A stretch of DNA of 23,662 nucleotides from Fimenecus sp963624605 (GCA_963624605.1 CAVFQD010000025.1:1-23662); one strand, 5' to 3'. Shown: positions 1 to 6,874, counted from the first letter of the stretch. Made by a program: numbers and translations. Notes: a model not told the origin generated them from the letters alone.

Positions 1-945
1 GCCCATATCTATCAGCAAACTTACATGACTGTGTCTTAAATCGTGAATACGAATGCGCTTTACACCTGCGGCTTTCGAGCCTCTGTCCATTTCGTGATGA
101 AGATAGCTTTTTGAAATAAGAAATATTCTGTCATTTTTACTCGGCGAGTAAAACATCTTCAAATATTCCTGCATTTCTTCGCAAAGAAATTTTGGCATTT
201 TTATTGTTCGGTTACTTTTTTCTGTTTTAGGCGGAGTTATTACATCTTTGCCGTTCAAGTGCTGAAAAGACTTATTGATTGTAACCGTTTGTTTATCAAA
301 ATCGAAATCTTCCGCCGTGAGTGCCAGCAGTTCTCCCTCTCGTATGCCTGTCCAGTACAACATTTCAAAAGCATAGTAAGACAAGGGCTTATCCATCATA
401 ACATCTGCAAATTTGAGATATTCGTCTTTTGTCCAAAACAACATCTCTCTGTTTTTCTTTTTGCCCATACTGCCGGCTTTTCTGCAAGGATTATCTTTTA
501 AGTTGTAGTACCTTACGGCATGATTGAAAATTGCCGACAGCTGATTATGAATTGACTTCAAATATACAGGTGAATACGGCTTACCGTTTTCGTCTTTATA
601 ATTGATAAGCTCATTTTGCCAAGAAATAATCTGCTGTGCGGTAATATTACACATTTTCAGCTTCCCGAAATACGGAATGAGTTTAGTCCTGATGATATGT
701 TCCTTTGTTTCCCAAGTATTTTCTTTAATTCTTGTATGCATATCTTCAATATAGTGTTCAACAAAGCTTTTGAAATTCATATCCAAATCGCCGCCAAGTT
801 TGTTGAGTTGTTCACGCTCCCAAGCCTGCGCTTCTCGCTTTGTTTTAAATCCTCGCTTTTGTGATTGTTTTCGCTCACCGTTCCAATCGGTATAACGATA
901 AATCACTCGCCAAGTATTTGTTTTTTCTTCTTTATATACTGCCAT
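1..945 (-). CDS. Tyrosine recombinase (ICE/prophage-type integrase), C-terminus cut by window edge
   Basis: Reading the minus strand from ATG at 945 gives 315 codons open to base 1, so the gene is partial. The N-terminus has the basic arm-binding (AP2-like) region typical of Tn916/phage integrases. A core-binding SAM-like domain lies around residues 60-160 and the catalytic domain begins near residue 165. Visible catalytic residues are Arg202 in TGIREGEL, a beta-hairpin lysine around 240-243 (PPKTEKSNRT), and His301/Arg304 in HDLRHSH. The nucleophilic tyrosine must lie to the left of the window. The family cuts and rejoins DNA at att sites to integrate or excise an element. It starts 2 nt after the stop of the upstream HTH gene, with GAGAGG as ribosome site inside that gene, so the two are probably translationally coupled. 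The family call is secure; the kind of element is inferred. Confidence 0.93.
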   Translation of the reverse strand, partial: MAVYKEEKTNTWRVIYRYTDWNGERKQSQKRGFKTKREAQAWEREQLNKLGGDLDMNFKSFVEHYIEDMHTRIKENTWETKEHIIRTKLIPYFGKLKMCNITAQQIISWQNELINYKDENGKPYSPVYLKSIHNQLSAIFNHAVRYYNLKDNPCRKAGSMGKKKNREMLFWTKDEYLKFADVMMDKPLSYYAFEMLYWTGIREGELLALTAEDFDFDKQTVTINKSFQHLNGKDVITPPKTEKSNRTIKMPKFLCEEMQEYLKMFYSPSKNDRIFLISKSYLHHEMDRGSKAAGVKRIRIHDLRHSHVSLLIDMG

Positions 946-947
946 TT

Positions 948-1142
948 TTACCTCTCTTTCTGAACTGCACCGTAACAGATGCGTTCCATAAAATATTGTT
1001 TATTTACACGCCCTGAAATTGTAATATAACCTTTGCTTTTTAATTCATCATTCAGTTTTTGCACAATTTTATAGGCATAAGATTTTGAAATGCCCAATTC
1101 TTGAGCGACTTCATCAACTTTCATAAAACTTGTATTTTTCAT
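948..1142 (-). CDS. Small winged/HTH DNA-binding protein, excisionase-like
   Basis: This 64-residue protein contains a helix-turn-helix: VDEVAQELGISKSYAYKIVQKLN at about residues 8-30, followed by a basic C-terminal wing-like stretch. Small HTH proteins directly upstream of and coupled to an integrase usually act as excisionase (directionality factor) or as an int-operon regulator. The start ATG at 1142 follows AAAGGTGGTGG. A roughly 140-nt leader separates it from the promoter at 1290-1318; the leader contains short inverted repeats (ACCGT/ACGGT and CCGC/GCGG). It could instead be a simple repressor. The excisionase role is inferred from position. Confidence 0.75.
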   Translation of the reverse strand: MKNTSFMKVDEVAQELGISKSYAYKIVQKLNDELKSKGYITISGRVNKQYFMERICYGAVQKER

Positions 1143-1289
1143 ATAACCACCACCTTTATTTTATAATTTGATTATTTATTGTCGGATACTTTCTGACCGC
1201 ATTCCGATTCGCCCGAGCGGATATACCATTACCGTGATATACGACGGTTATTTAGTTTTTGCAAACAGCTTAACGCTATTTGCTTAATA

Positions 1290-1318
1290 ATTATACTAAG
1301 CATATTCCGTTATGTCAA
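1290..1318 (-). promoter_or_regulatory. Promoter of the xis-int operon
   Basis: On the minus strand, -35 TTGACA (1318-1313) and -10 TATAAT (1295-1290) are separated by 17 bp: a perfect sigma-A consensus. Transcription would start near 1283 and run into the HTH and integrase genes. An 11-bp repeat shared with the opposing promoter sits in the -35/-10 spacer, so repression by a bound regulator is likely. Confidence 0.8.
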
Positions 1319-1380
1319 GTGGTTTTGAGGAAAATATAAAACTTATTTGTTTTGGTTATCTTGACATACACTAAGCATAT
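1295..1380. repeat. Pair of 11-bp repeats, probable operators (1295-1305 and 1370-1380)
   Basis: ACTAAGCATAT occurs at 1295-1305 and again, same strand, at 1370-1380. Each copy lies inside the -35/-10 spacer of one of two opposing promoters (1290-1318 minus and 1361-1390 plus). The first copy is also the right arm of the inverted repeat TGCTTA/TAAGCA (1281-1302). This placement is what one expects for operators of the XRE regulator encoded at 1422-1952. The binding protein is inferred. Confidence 0.6.
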
Positions 1381-1390
1381 ATGATATACT
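1361..1390 (+). promoter_or_regulatory. Promoter of the XRE regulator
   Basis: TTGACA at 1361-1366 and TATACT at 1385-1390 are separated by 18 bp, with an 11-bp putative operator in the spacer. The ribosome site AAAAGGAG (1406-1412 region) and ATG at 1422 follow. Confidence 0.8.
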
Positions 1391-1421
1391 TGTTCCACAT
1401 TACATAAAAGGAGTGTGTGTT

Positions 1422-1952
1422 ATGGCAATAGGAGAGCGTATTCGTTTCTTCCGTAATTTGCGTGGAATGACGCAAAAATATTTAGGACAGGTAGTCGGTT
1501 TTCCCGAAAAGACTGCCGACATCCGTATGGCACAGTATGAATCGGGTTCAAGAACACCAAAAGCAGATTTAACAAATAAACTTGCAGAAGTTTTTGGTAT
1601 ATCTCCACAGGCTCTTTCTGTTCCTGATATTGACAGCTATATAGGGTTAATGCACACCTTGTTTACATTAGAAGACAGATACGGATTAACAATAGTAAAG
1701 ACTGAAAACGGCGTTTCAATGTACGCAGACCCTCGCAAGGGAACGGACGCCGCTGAGCTTTCAAAAATGCTCACAGCATGGGCAGAGCAATCCGAGAAAT
1801 ATCATAACGGCGACATCAACCGTGACGAATATGATAAGTGGCGTTACAATTATCCGAAGTATGATGAAACTTCCGACTTTGTAAAAGCACCGTCTCAGCA
1901 ATTAAGCGACACAATGGTGGAAGCTTTCAAAGATAAACTTAAAAACGACTAA
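1422..1952 (+). CDS. XRE-family regulator of an integrated element
   Basis: The ATG at 1422 is preferred over an in-frame GTG at 1413 because the GTG overlaps the ribosome site AAAAGGAG. The product is 176 residues. An N-terminal Cro/CI-type HTH covers about residues 3-60 (GERIRFFRNLRGMTQKYLG, then QYESGSRTP and LAEVFGISPQAL). The remaining 110 residues contain no motif I recognise; they are rich in charged residues and could mediate multimerisation or respond to an inducer. It is divergent from the xis-int operon and shares a 270-bp control region with it, so it probably represses excision/integration genes and itself. Similar regulators sit near integrases of clostridial conjugative elements. 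The HTH family is certain; its targets are inferred. Confidence 0.85.
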   Translation: MAIGERIRFFRNLRGMTQKYLGQVVGFPEKTADIRMAQYESGSRTPKADLTNKLAEVFGISPQALSVPDIDSYIGLMHTLFTLEDRYGLTIVKTENGVSMYADPRKGTDAAELSKMLTAWAEQSEKYHNGDINRDEYDKWRYNYPKYDETSDFVKAPSQQLSDTMVEAFKDKLKND

Positions 1953-1964
1953 TCGAACAAAAGA

Positions 1965-2008
1965 AAAGAGCTATCAGACTTCAAAAAATCTGATAGCTCT
2001 TTACTTTT
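1965..2008 (+). terminator. Intrinsic terminator of the XRE regulator gene
   Basis: A perfect 14-bp stem pairs AAAGAGCTATCAGA (1965-1978) with TCTGATAGCTCTTT (1989-2002), with a 10-nt A-rich loop, followed by TTACTTTT. It lies 12 bp after the regulator stop codon. Confidence 0.85.
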
Positions 2009-2024
2009 ACAATAATTCAAATAA

Positions 2025-2043
2025 TGTTGCCATTTTGTTGCCA
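2025..2043. repeat. Tandem TGTTGCCA motifs, candidate integrase arm-type sites
   Basis: TGTTGCCA occurs at 2025-2032 and 2036-2043, an 11-bp period of about one helical turn. Short direct repeats of this kind close to an element end are typical binding sites of the integrase arm domain. They lie between the regulator terminator and the guaA terminator, where an att junction would be expected. This is inference from spacing and position. Confidence 0.4.
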
Positions 2044-2063
2044 CAGAGGACTTCAAAGTGTCG

Positions 2064-2089
2064 AAAAGCCTGTATTTACGGGCTTTTTT
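2064..2089. terminator. Bidirectional terminator between the element and guaA
   Basis: AAAAGCCTGT (2064-2073) pairs with ACGGGCTTTT (2078-2087) with one G-U pair and the 4-nt loop ATTT. T-runs follow on the plus strand (TTTTTT) and more weakly on the minus strand (TTTT). It sits 13 bp past the guaA stop codon and probably ends purA-guaA transcripts; it also blocks read-through from the element. Confidence 0.75.
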
Positions 2090-2101
2090 AAGTGCTGTGG
2101 A

Positions 2102-3628
2102 TTACTCCCACTCAACTGTTGCGGGGGGTTTGGAGGTTATGTCGTAGACTACGCGGTTTACGCCCTTGACCTCATTTGTAATCCTGTTTGACACCTTTGC
2201 GAGCAGGTCGTAGGGGATGCGTGCCCAATCGGCTGTCATAAAGTTGTCGGTAGTGATGGCACGAAGGACGATAAGCTGCTCGTATGTTCTATGGTCGCCC
2301 ATAACACCGACCGACTGAACGCCGGGGAGGACTGCGAAGAACTGACTTAACTCGCTTTCATAACCCGTCTTAGCCATTTCATCACGGAAAACTGCGTCCG
2401 CGTCCTGAAGTATTCTTACCTTTTCGGCGGTGATTTCGCCGATTATTCTTACTCCGAGTCCGGGACCGGGGAACGGCTGACGCCAAACGAGCTCGTGCGG
2501 GATGCCGAGCTTTTCGCCGACCTTACGAACCTCATCCTTGAACAAATCACAAAGGGGCTCGATTATGCCCTCAAATTCAATGTCATCGGGCATTTTAACC
2601 TTGTTGTGGTGCGTCTTGATAACCGCCGCATCACCCTTGCCCGATTCGATACAGTCGGGGTAGATTGTGCCCTGTGCGAAGAAGCCCTTGTCGTTTTCCT
2701 TCTTGATTTCGTCCCAGAATACATTGTAGAATTCCGTACCAATAATCTTTCTCTTTTCCTCGGGGTCGGTAACGCCCTTGAGCTTTTGAAGGAAATGCTC
2801 CTGACAGTTTACTCTTACAAATTTCATATCGAAAAGTGAGGTAAAGGTCTTTTCCACAAAGTCTCCCTCGTCCTTACGCATAAGACCCTGATCGACAAAT
2901 ACGCAGGTGAGTTGATCACCGACCGCACGGCTCAAAAGACCTGCGGCAACAGATGAGTCAACACCGCCGGAAAGTCCGAGAATAACTCTCTTATCGCCGA
3001 TTTTCTCACGAAGATCGGCAACGGTTTTCTCTATAAAGTCGTCCATTATCCAATCACCCTTGCATTCGCATACTTCATAGAGGAAGTTGTGAAGCATTTT
3101 AAGTCCGTATTCGCTGTGGGTAACCTCGGGGTGGAACTGAACGGCATAAATCTTCTTTTCGGGATACTGCATTGCGGCGCACGGACAGTCCTTTGAGCTG
3201 CCGACAACCTCAAAATGCTCGGGAGCCTGTGCGATATAGTCCGTATGGCTCATCCATACAACGCTCTTTTCGGGAATGTCCTTGAAGAGGGGAGAGTCCT
3301 TAACGCTGACTTCAATTTTGCCGTATTCGGAGACGGGAGCTGTCTCAACCTTGCCGTCGCACATCCAAGCAATAAGCTGGCAGCCGTAGCAAATGCCGAG
3401 TACGGGAACACCGAGCTTGAGTATTTCCTTGGTGTAGTGCGGAGATTTCATATCGTATACGCTGTTGGGACCGCCCGTAAAAATGATACCCTTGTAATTG
3501 TTGTTCTTTATTACATCAAGAGGGGTGGTGTAGGGGAGAATTTCGGCGTAAACGTTGTTATCACGGACTCTGCGGGCAATCAACTGATTGTACTGACCGC
3601 CGAAGTCCAAAACAAGAATTTTTTCCAT
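2102..3628 (-). CDS. guaA: GMP synthase (glutamine-hydrolysing)
   Basis: The 508-residue enzyme makes GMP from XMP, ATP and glutamine in the cytosol. The N-terminal class I glutamine amidotransferase domain has its catalytic triad visible: Cys80 in GICYGCQL, and His166 and Glu168 in FHPEV. The ATP-pyrophosphatase domain carries the PP-loop SGGVDSS (220-226). The C-terminal dimerisation/XMP-binding domain ends in the conserved PPATVEWE, so the 3' end is intact even though an integrated element lies directly beyond it. The length is normal for the family (about 510-525). It starts 19 nt after purA stops and shares its promoter. The two genes draw on the IMP branch point: GuaA finishes the GMP branch and PurA starts the AMP branch. 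Confidence 0.98.
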   Translation of the reverse strand: MEKILVLDFGGQYNQLIARRVRDNNVYAEILPYTTPLDVIKNNNYKGIIFTGGPNSVYDMKSPHYTKEILKLGVPVLGICYGCQLIAWMCDGKVETAPVSEYGKIEVSVKDSPLFKDIPEKSVVWMSHTDYIAQAPEHFEVVGSSKDCPCAAMQYPEKKIYAVQFHPEVTHSEYGLKMLHNFLYEVCECKGDWIMDDFIEKTVADLREKIGDKRVILGLSGGVDSSVAAGLLSRAVGDQLTCVFVDQGLMRKDEGDFVEKTFTSLFDMKFVRVNCQEHFLQKLKGVTDPEEKRKIIGTEFYNVFWDEIKKENDKGFFAQGTIYPDCIESGKGDAAVIKTHHNKVKMPDDIEFEGIIEPLCDLFKDEVRKVGEKLGIPHELVWRQPFPGPGLGVRIIGEITAEKVRILQDADAVFRDEMAKTGYESELSQFFAVLPGVQSVGVMGDHRTYEQLIVLRAITTDNFMTADWARIPYDLLAKVSNRITNEVKGVNRVVYDITSKPPATVEWE

Positions 3629-3647
3629 AAAATTATATGTACCTCGA

Positions 3648-4922
3648 TTATCTGTATATTATAGCCTCGCGCTCAGGTCCGTTTGACACCATATCAATCT
3701 TATGACCGAGCTGTTTTTCGATGAATTCAACATAAGCCTTTGCCTCTTCAGGGAGCTTGTCAAAGTCTCTTATGCCTCTTATGTCGCAGTGCCAGCCTTT
3801 AAGAGTTTCAAATACGGGCTTGCATTTTTTGAGAACCGAGGTCGTGGGAAAGTCGTTGATGATCTTGCCATCAATCTCATAAGCCGTGCAAACCTTTATC
3901 TCGTCAAGATAAGAGAGGCAGTCGATAGCGGTCATAACGATCTTTGTAGCGCCCTGACATTCGATGCCGTAGCGTGTGGCAACGCAGTCGAACCAGCCGA
4001 CTCTTCTCGGTCTGCCTGTTGTAGCGCCGAATTCGCCCTTGTCGCCGCCGTGGATACGAAGCTCCTGTGCCTCGTCCTCGTCAAGAATTTCGGAAACAAA
4101 TTCGCCTGCGCCGACCGCCGAGGAATATGCCTTTGTAACAGTGATAACCTCTTTTATCATATGAGGCGGAATACCTGCGCCGACTGCGCCGTAGCCCGCA
4201 AGGGTCGAGGATGAGGTTACCATCGGGTAAATGCCGAAATCGGGGTCCTTAAGCGTGCCGAGCTGACCTTCAAGAAGTATCTCCTTGCCGTCATTGATTG
4301 CCTGCTGAAGATAAGCGTGAGTGTCGCATACATAGGGAGCGATTTTTTCCTTATATTCCATACAGGTATTGTAGAGCTCCTCCTCGTCAAGCAGGGGCTT
4401 ATGATAAACATGCTCGAGAGTAAGATTCTTCAGTGTACAGATGTTTTTGAGCTTAGCTCTGAGGGTTTCCTCGTCGAAAAGCTCGTTTAATTGAATACCG
4501 ATTTTTGCATATTTGTCCGAGAAAAACGGAGCAATACCGCTTTTTGTCGAACCGAAAGCGTTCTTGCCGAGGCGTTCTTCCTCGTATTCGTCAAGAAGAA
4601 TATGATAGGGCATAAGTATCTGCGCTCTGTCCGAAACAAGAAGCTTCGGATTAAGACCTGCCTTACGGACATCCTCAAGCTCAGTCAAAAACTTGTTGAT
4701 GTCAAGCGCAACGCCGTTTCCTATAATACAGACCGTGTGGTCATAGCATACGCCGCTTGGCATCAGGTGGAACGCAAAGCGTCCTTTATCGTTGATAATG
4801 GTGTGTCCCGCATTTGCACCGCCCTGAAAACGAATGACAATGTCTGCTTTTTCGGCAAACATATCGGTAATTTTACCCTTGCCCTCATCGCCCCAGTTAG
4901 CGCCGACAATTGCTTTTACCAT
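3648..4922 (-). CDS. purA: Adenylosuccinate synthetase
   Basis: The product is 424 residues when started at ATG 4922, which follows AGGAGG at the right distance. An upstream in-frame start at 4970 lies within the predicted transcript start and is rejected. The enzyme joins IMP and aspartate using GTP, the first committed step to AMP. The phosphate-binding loop GANWGDEGKGK is at residues 6-16, with the catalytic Asp in it. FQGGANAGHTI and the IMP/GTP-binding segments SSSTLAGYGAVGAG and GATTGRPRRVGWFD are all present. It is the first gene of the purA-guaA operon. The strong promoter sits close by and the leader is only about 45 nt, too short for a purine riboswitch, so regulation must be elsewhere (for example a repressor at the promoter). 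Confidence 0.98.
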   Translation of the reverse strand: MVKAIVGANWGDEGKGKITDMFAEKADIVIRFQGGANAGHTIINDKGRFAFHLMPSGVCYDHTVCIIGNGVALDINKFLTELEDVRKAGLNPKLLVSDRAQILMPYHILLDEYEEERLGKNAFGSTKSGIAPFFSDKYAKIGIQLNELFDEETLRAKLKNICTLKNLTLEHVYHKPLLDEEELYNTCMEYKEKIAPYVCDTHAYLQQAINDGKEILLEGQLGTLKDPDFGIYPMVTSSSTLAGYGAVGAGIPPHMIKEVITVTKAYSSAVGAGEFVSEILDEDEAQELRIHGGDKGEFGATTGRPRRVGWFDCVATRYGIECQGATKIVMTAIDCLSYLDEIKVCTAYEIDGKIINDFPTTSVLKKCKPVFETLKGWHCDIRGIRDFDKLPEEAKAYVEFIEKQLGHKIDMVSNGPEREAIIYR

Positions 4923-4975
4923 TGTTTTTTCCTCCTTAAAGGGTTTATATTTTTGTTTCAAACCATACAAAAAAT

Positions 4976-5004
4976 ATTATATAGTATTCCGCCAGTTATG
5001 TCAA
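4976..5004 (-). promoter_or_regulatory. Promoter of purA-guaA
   Basis: On the minus strand, TTGACA (5004-4999) and TATAAT (4981-4976) are separated by 17 bp: perfect consensus and ideal spacing. The predicted start near 4969 leaves a leader of about 46 nt before the purA ATG. This suggests strong, largely constitutive transcription. Confidence 0.9.
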
Positions 5005-5046
5005 CGAAAAGCGATGTGCGCCGAGCAATAAAAAACATGGCTTAAA

Positions 5047-5109
5047 GGCTGAGTGCCCATAAGGAAGTTTTATGCGAGAAGCTAATACTTTACTTATGAA
5101 CATTCAGTC
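5047..5109. repeat. Short terminal-inverted-repeat (MITE-like) element
   Basis: GGCTGAGTGCCCATAAGGAA (5047-5066) faces TTACTTATGAACATTCAGTC (5090-5109). The arms match at 15 of 20 positions, and two of the differences are G-U pairs in RNA, so a long hairpin forms. The same end sequence occurs at 20710-20986. The inner motif TTTTATGCGAGAA (5068-5080) also recurs there in inverted form (TTTCTCGCATAAAA). It lies between the purA promoter and the XRE gene and encodes nothing. This is a small non-autonomous mobile or REP-like element; the mobilising enzyme is unknown. Confidence 0.6.
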
Positions 5110-5138
5110 AAAGAAGTCCTGCTTTTTTATGTCGTTTA

Positions 5139-5447
5139 TTATTTTTGCAATCCTTTGGCGATTGAAATCAAATTGTCCAGCTGCTTATCATCCAGCGTCT
5201 TTGCCGCCGAATACAGCTCATTTGCTTTTGACGGATCAGAGGCTTCGGTATCGAAAAAATCTTTAGGCGAAATTTTCAGAAATTCGCAGATGTAGAAAAA
5301 TCCCGACAAGGACGGCATGGACTTGCCGCTTTCGATATTGTTGACATATCCGGGATTTTGACCCATTGACAGGCTCATATCCCGTGCGGAAATTCCCTTT
5401 GCCTCTCTTAACCGAGCCAACCGCAACGAAAAATCTTTTTCTGTCAT
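5139..5447 (-). CDS. XRE-family transcriptional regulator
   Basis: The 102-residue protein has an N-terminal Cro/CI HTH at about residues 6-62 (RLARLREAKGISARDMSLSMGQNPGYVNNIESGKSMPSLSGF, read in two halves). A short helical tail follows (about 70-102: ANELYSAAKTLDDKQLDNLISIAKGLQK), suited to dimerisation as in SinR-type regulators. The start at 5447 follows AAAGGCGGTGG. It is divergent from the SLOG-fold gene at 5572 and shares a 124-bp control region with mirrored promoter sequences, so it probably controls itself and that gene. The physiological signal is unknown. Confidence 0.85.
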   Translation of the reverse strand: MTEKDFSLRLARLREAKGISARDMSLSMGQNPGYVNNIESGKSMPSLSGFFYICEFLKISPKDFFDTEASDPSKANELYSAAKTLDDKQLDNLISIAKGLQK

Positions 5448-5471
5448 ACACTGCCACCGCCTTTTAATATA

Positions 5472-5528
5472 TTTTAGCCCACATAAGAAGTAATTCTATT
5501 TGATTACTACCCATAAATGTGCTAAAAT
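5472..5528. promoter_or_regulatory. Divergent promoter/operator between XRE and SLOG genes
   Basis: Plus-strand promoter: TTGATT (5500-5505), 17 bp, TAAAAT (5523-5528), reading into the SLOG gene. A -10-like TAAAAT facing left overlaps 5470-5475 for the XRE gene. ATGTGCTAAAA (5517-5527) is mirrored by ATGTGGGCTAAAA on the minus strand (5484-5472), so both -10 regions carry the same motif. A second dyad, AGTAAT (5489-5494) / ATTACT (5503-5508), lies between them. This is the layout of an autoregulated divergent operator. Confidence 0.6.
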
Positions 5529-5571
5529 AACATATTACAGACGATATATTTGCCTGAATGGTGGGTGTGAT

Positions 5572-6060
5572 ATGATACAGGGTGAGGAAAAGACCTGTTG
5601 CTTTATAGGTCACAGAAAAATCGAAAGAACGGCGGAACTTGAACGGCATCTGAAAGATGTAATATACGCTCTGATTGACCGTGGAATCGGAGAGTTTGTT
5701 TTCGGCGACCACTCGGAATTTAACGATTTGTGTTATGAGAGCGTAACGGAAATAAAAAAGGAATTTCCGCATATCAGAAGAGTACATTTCAGAACGGCAT
5801 ATCCCGATGCGGATGAATATACAAACAGACTGCTTGTAAGCGGATACGAGGAGAGCTTTTTACCGGAAAGGCTTGCTTCGGCAGGGAGGGCGGTCTACAT
5901 TGAGCGCAATCGGGCTATGATAGAAGCAAGCGATATATGCGTGTTTTATTGCAGCCGATCCGAGTATGCGGCATCGGGAGCAAGAAAGAGCGGTACAAGG
6001 GCGGCGTACGACTATGCCGCTGTTCGTAAGAAGTCAGTGATAAATTTGTGCGCTAATTGA
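5572..6060 (+). CDS. SLOG/Rossmann-like (YpsA/DUF1273-type) putative nucleotide-binding protein
   Basis: The product is 162 residues from ATG 5572. An upstream ATG at 5500 lies inside the promoter and is rejected. The opening strand and loop TCCFIGHRKI (about residues 8-17), the FVFGDHSEFNDLCYESV loop-helix region (about 44-60) and IERNRAMIEASDICVFYC (about 113-130) match the pattern of SLOG-superfamily proteins such as YpsA/DUF1273. These are thought to bind nucleotides or nucleotide-derived signals. The usual GG after the second strand is GD here. No membrane segment or catalytic motif is evident. The ribosome site is weak (GGTGGGTG). It is divergent from an XRE regulator and its 3' end overlaps spoIIQ tail-to-tail by 8 nt. 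The function is unknown; the fold call is moderate. Confidence 0.65.
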   Translation: MIQGEEKTCCFIGHRKIERTAELERHLKDVIYALIDRGIGEFVFGDHSEFNDLCYESVTEIKKEFPHIRRVHFRTAYPDADEYTNRLLVSGYEESFLPERLASAGRAVYIERNRAMIEASDICVFYCSRSEYAASGARKSGTRAAYDYAAVRKKSVINLCAN

Positions 6061-6766
6061 ACTCTTCGGGAGCTCTGCCGAGGGCGGCAAGCGGGTCGGA
6101 ATATTCGCCGTTTATAAGCACTTCAAAATGCAGGTGAACTCCGTCAGCCGATTCAATCGGAATTACGGACAGGTTGCCCACCTTATCGTTTATTTTTACC
6201 GTATCGCCCTCGTTGACAGTGCTGCCCTTGCCGAGACCGCAATAGCGCACGGTCATACCCTCGCCGTGGTCGATTTCAACAACCGTTCCCCACAGTGCGT
6301 CGTCCTTTACAGAGAGTACAATGCCGTTGTTTACAGCCTTTACGGGGTCCCCCGTCGCTCCCGAAAAGTCAACTCCGTTGTGCACACGCCAATCCTCCAT
6401 TGTCTTTGAATAGACAAGGTCGGAGAGTGAGGCATGCTTCGATACGGTGTTTCCGAGCGGAAGCGAAAAGCTCTCGGCTCTTGTAACGGTCTGCACTGCG
6501 GTCGGCACCTCGGTTTCGGGCTCATAACGGGTGTCCGGAATGTCGTCCTTAACTTCGTTTACCTGCTCGTCAGGAATTTGGGTTTGCTCCTCGGTGCTCG
6601 GCACGGTAATTTCAAGCGGCACGGTAATATCGTCCTGCGTGTTTTTTACGGCACGGTATGTCGAAACATATGAAGCTGCGCCTGCGGCGGCAAGACAGAC
6701 GGTGACGATTGAGTAAAAAGCAAGCCTTTGCTTTTGCTTTTTTGTGAGCATATTATCAGTTTTCAT
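6053..6766 (-). CDS. spoIIQ: SpoIIQ-like stage II sporulation protein, M23 peptidase domain
   Basis: The 237-residue protein has a short basic N-terminus, one membrane segment at about residues 14-33, an acidic Thr/Pro-rich linker (45-90) and a C-terminal LytM/M23 domain (about 100-230). SpoIIQ sits in the forespore membrane and pairs with SpoIIIAH across the intermembrane space to link forespore and mother cell during engulfment. The stretch DLVYSKTMEDWRVHNGVDF resembles clostridial SpoIIQ. The zinc ligands His129 and Asp133 (HNGVD) and the HLH motif (His211, His213) are all present, unlike Bacillus SpoIIQ, where the site is degenerate. GGAGG precedes the ATG at 6766, and a sigma-F-like promoter lies upstream. 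A generic envelope endopeptidase is the alternative, but the promoter argues for SpoIIQ. Confidence 0.82.
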   Translation of the reverse strand: MKTDNMLTKKQKQRLAFYSIVTVCLAAAGAASYVSTYRAVKNTQDDITVPLEITVPSTEEQTQIPDEQVNEVKDDIPDTRYEPETEVPTAVQTVTRAESFSLPLGNTVSKHASLSDLVYSKTMEDWRVHNGVDFSGATGDPVKAVNNGIVLSVKDDALWGTVVEIDHGEGMTVRYCGLGKGSTVNEGDTVKINDKVGNLSVIPIESADGVHLHFEVLINGEYSDPLAALGRAPEEFN

Positions 6767-6786
6767 ATGAAAACACCTCCGATATG

Positions 6787-6815
6787 AGTGTTCCCATATT
6801 TTTCCGAATATATGC
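6787..6815 (-). promoter_or_regulatory. Sigma-F-type (forespore) promoter of spoIIQ
   Basis: On the minus strand, GCATA (6815-6811), a 15-bp spacer, then GGGAACACT (6795-6787). This fits the known sigma-F consensus GYWTA-N15-GGNRANANT at every fixed position. The spoIIQ ribosome site and ATG follow 10-20 bp later, and Bacillus spoIIQ is a known sigma-F gene. Confidence 0.7.
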
Positions 6816-6834
6816 GGTAACGGTAAATTTATCG

Positions 6835-6874
6835 AAAAAAGGAAAAACGACCGATTGCTCGGTCGTTTTCCTTC
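6835..6874 (-). terminator. Intrinsic terminator, leftward, without an obvious upstream gene
   Basis: GGAAAAACGACCGA (6841-6854) and TCGGTCGTTTTCC (6859-6871) pair with one bulged A and the loop TTGC. On the minus strand the stem is followed by TTTTTT (6840-6835). It lies between the lexA and spoIIQ promoters. No leftward gene lies upstream in 6880-7130, so it either insulates the forespore promoter or ends an unannotated small RNA. 6767-7129 otherwise holds only the promoters listed here; in 6880-7040 the only other structure is a weak ACGGG/CCCGT hairpin (6913-6930). Confidence 0.65.

Noticed and set aside
3702..4214. Long plus-strand open frame opposite purA
   Set aside because: It is antisense to a fully conserved enzyme and shows no domain or ribosome site. 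The other frames opposite guaA, lgt, folD, the ABC genes and the radical SAM gene were rejected for the same reason.
4923..4975. Purine riboswitch in front of purA
   Set aside because: The leader is only about 46 nt and has no three-way-junction pattern.
5072..5266. 64-codon plus-strand frame upstream of the SLOG gene
   Set aside because: It starts inside the short inverted-repeat element and overlaps the XRE gene antisense; there is no ribosome site.
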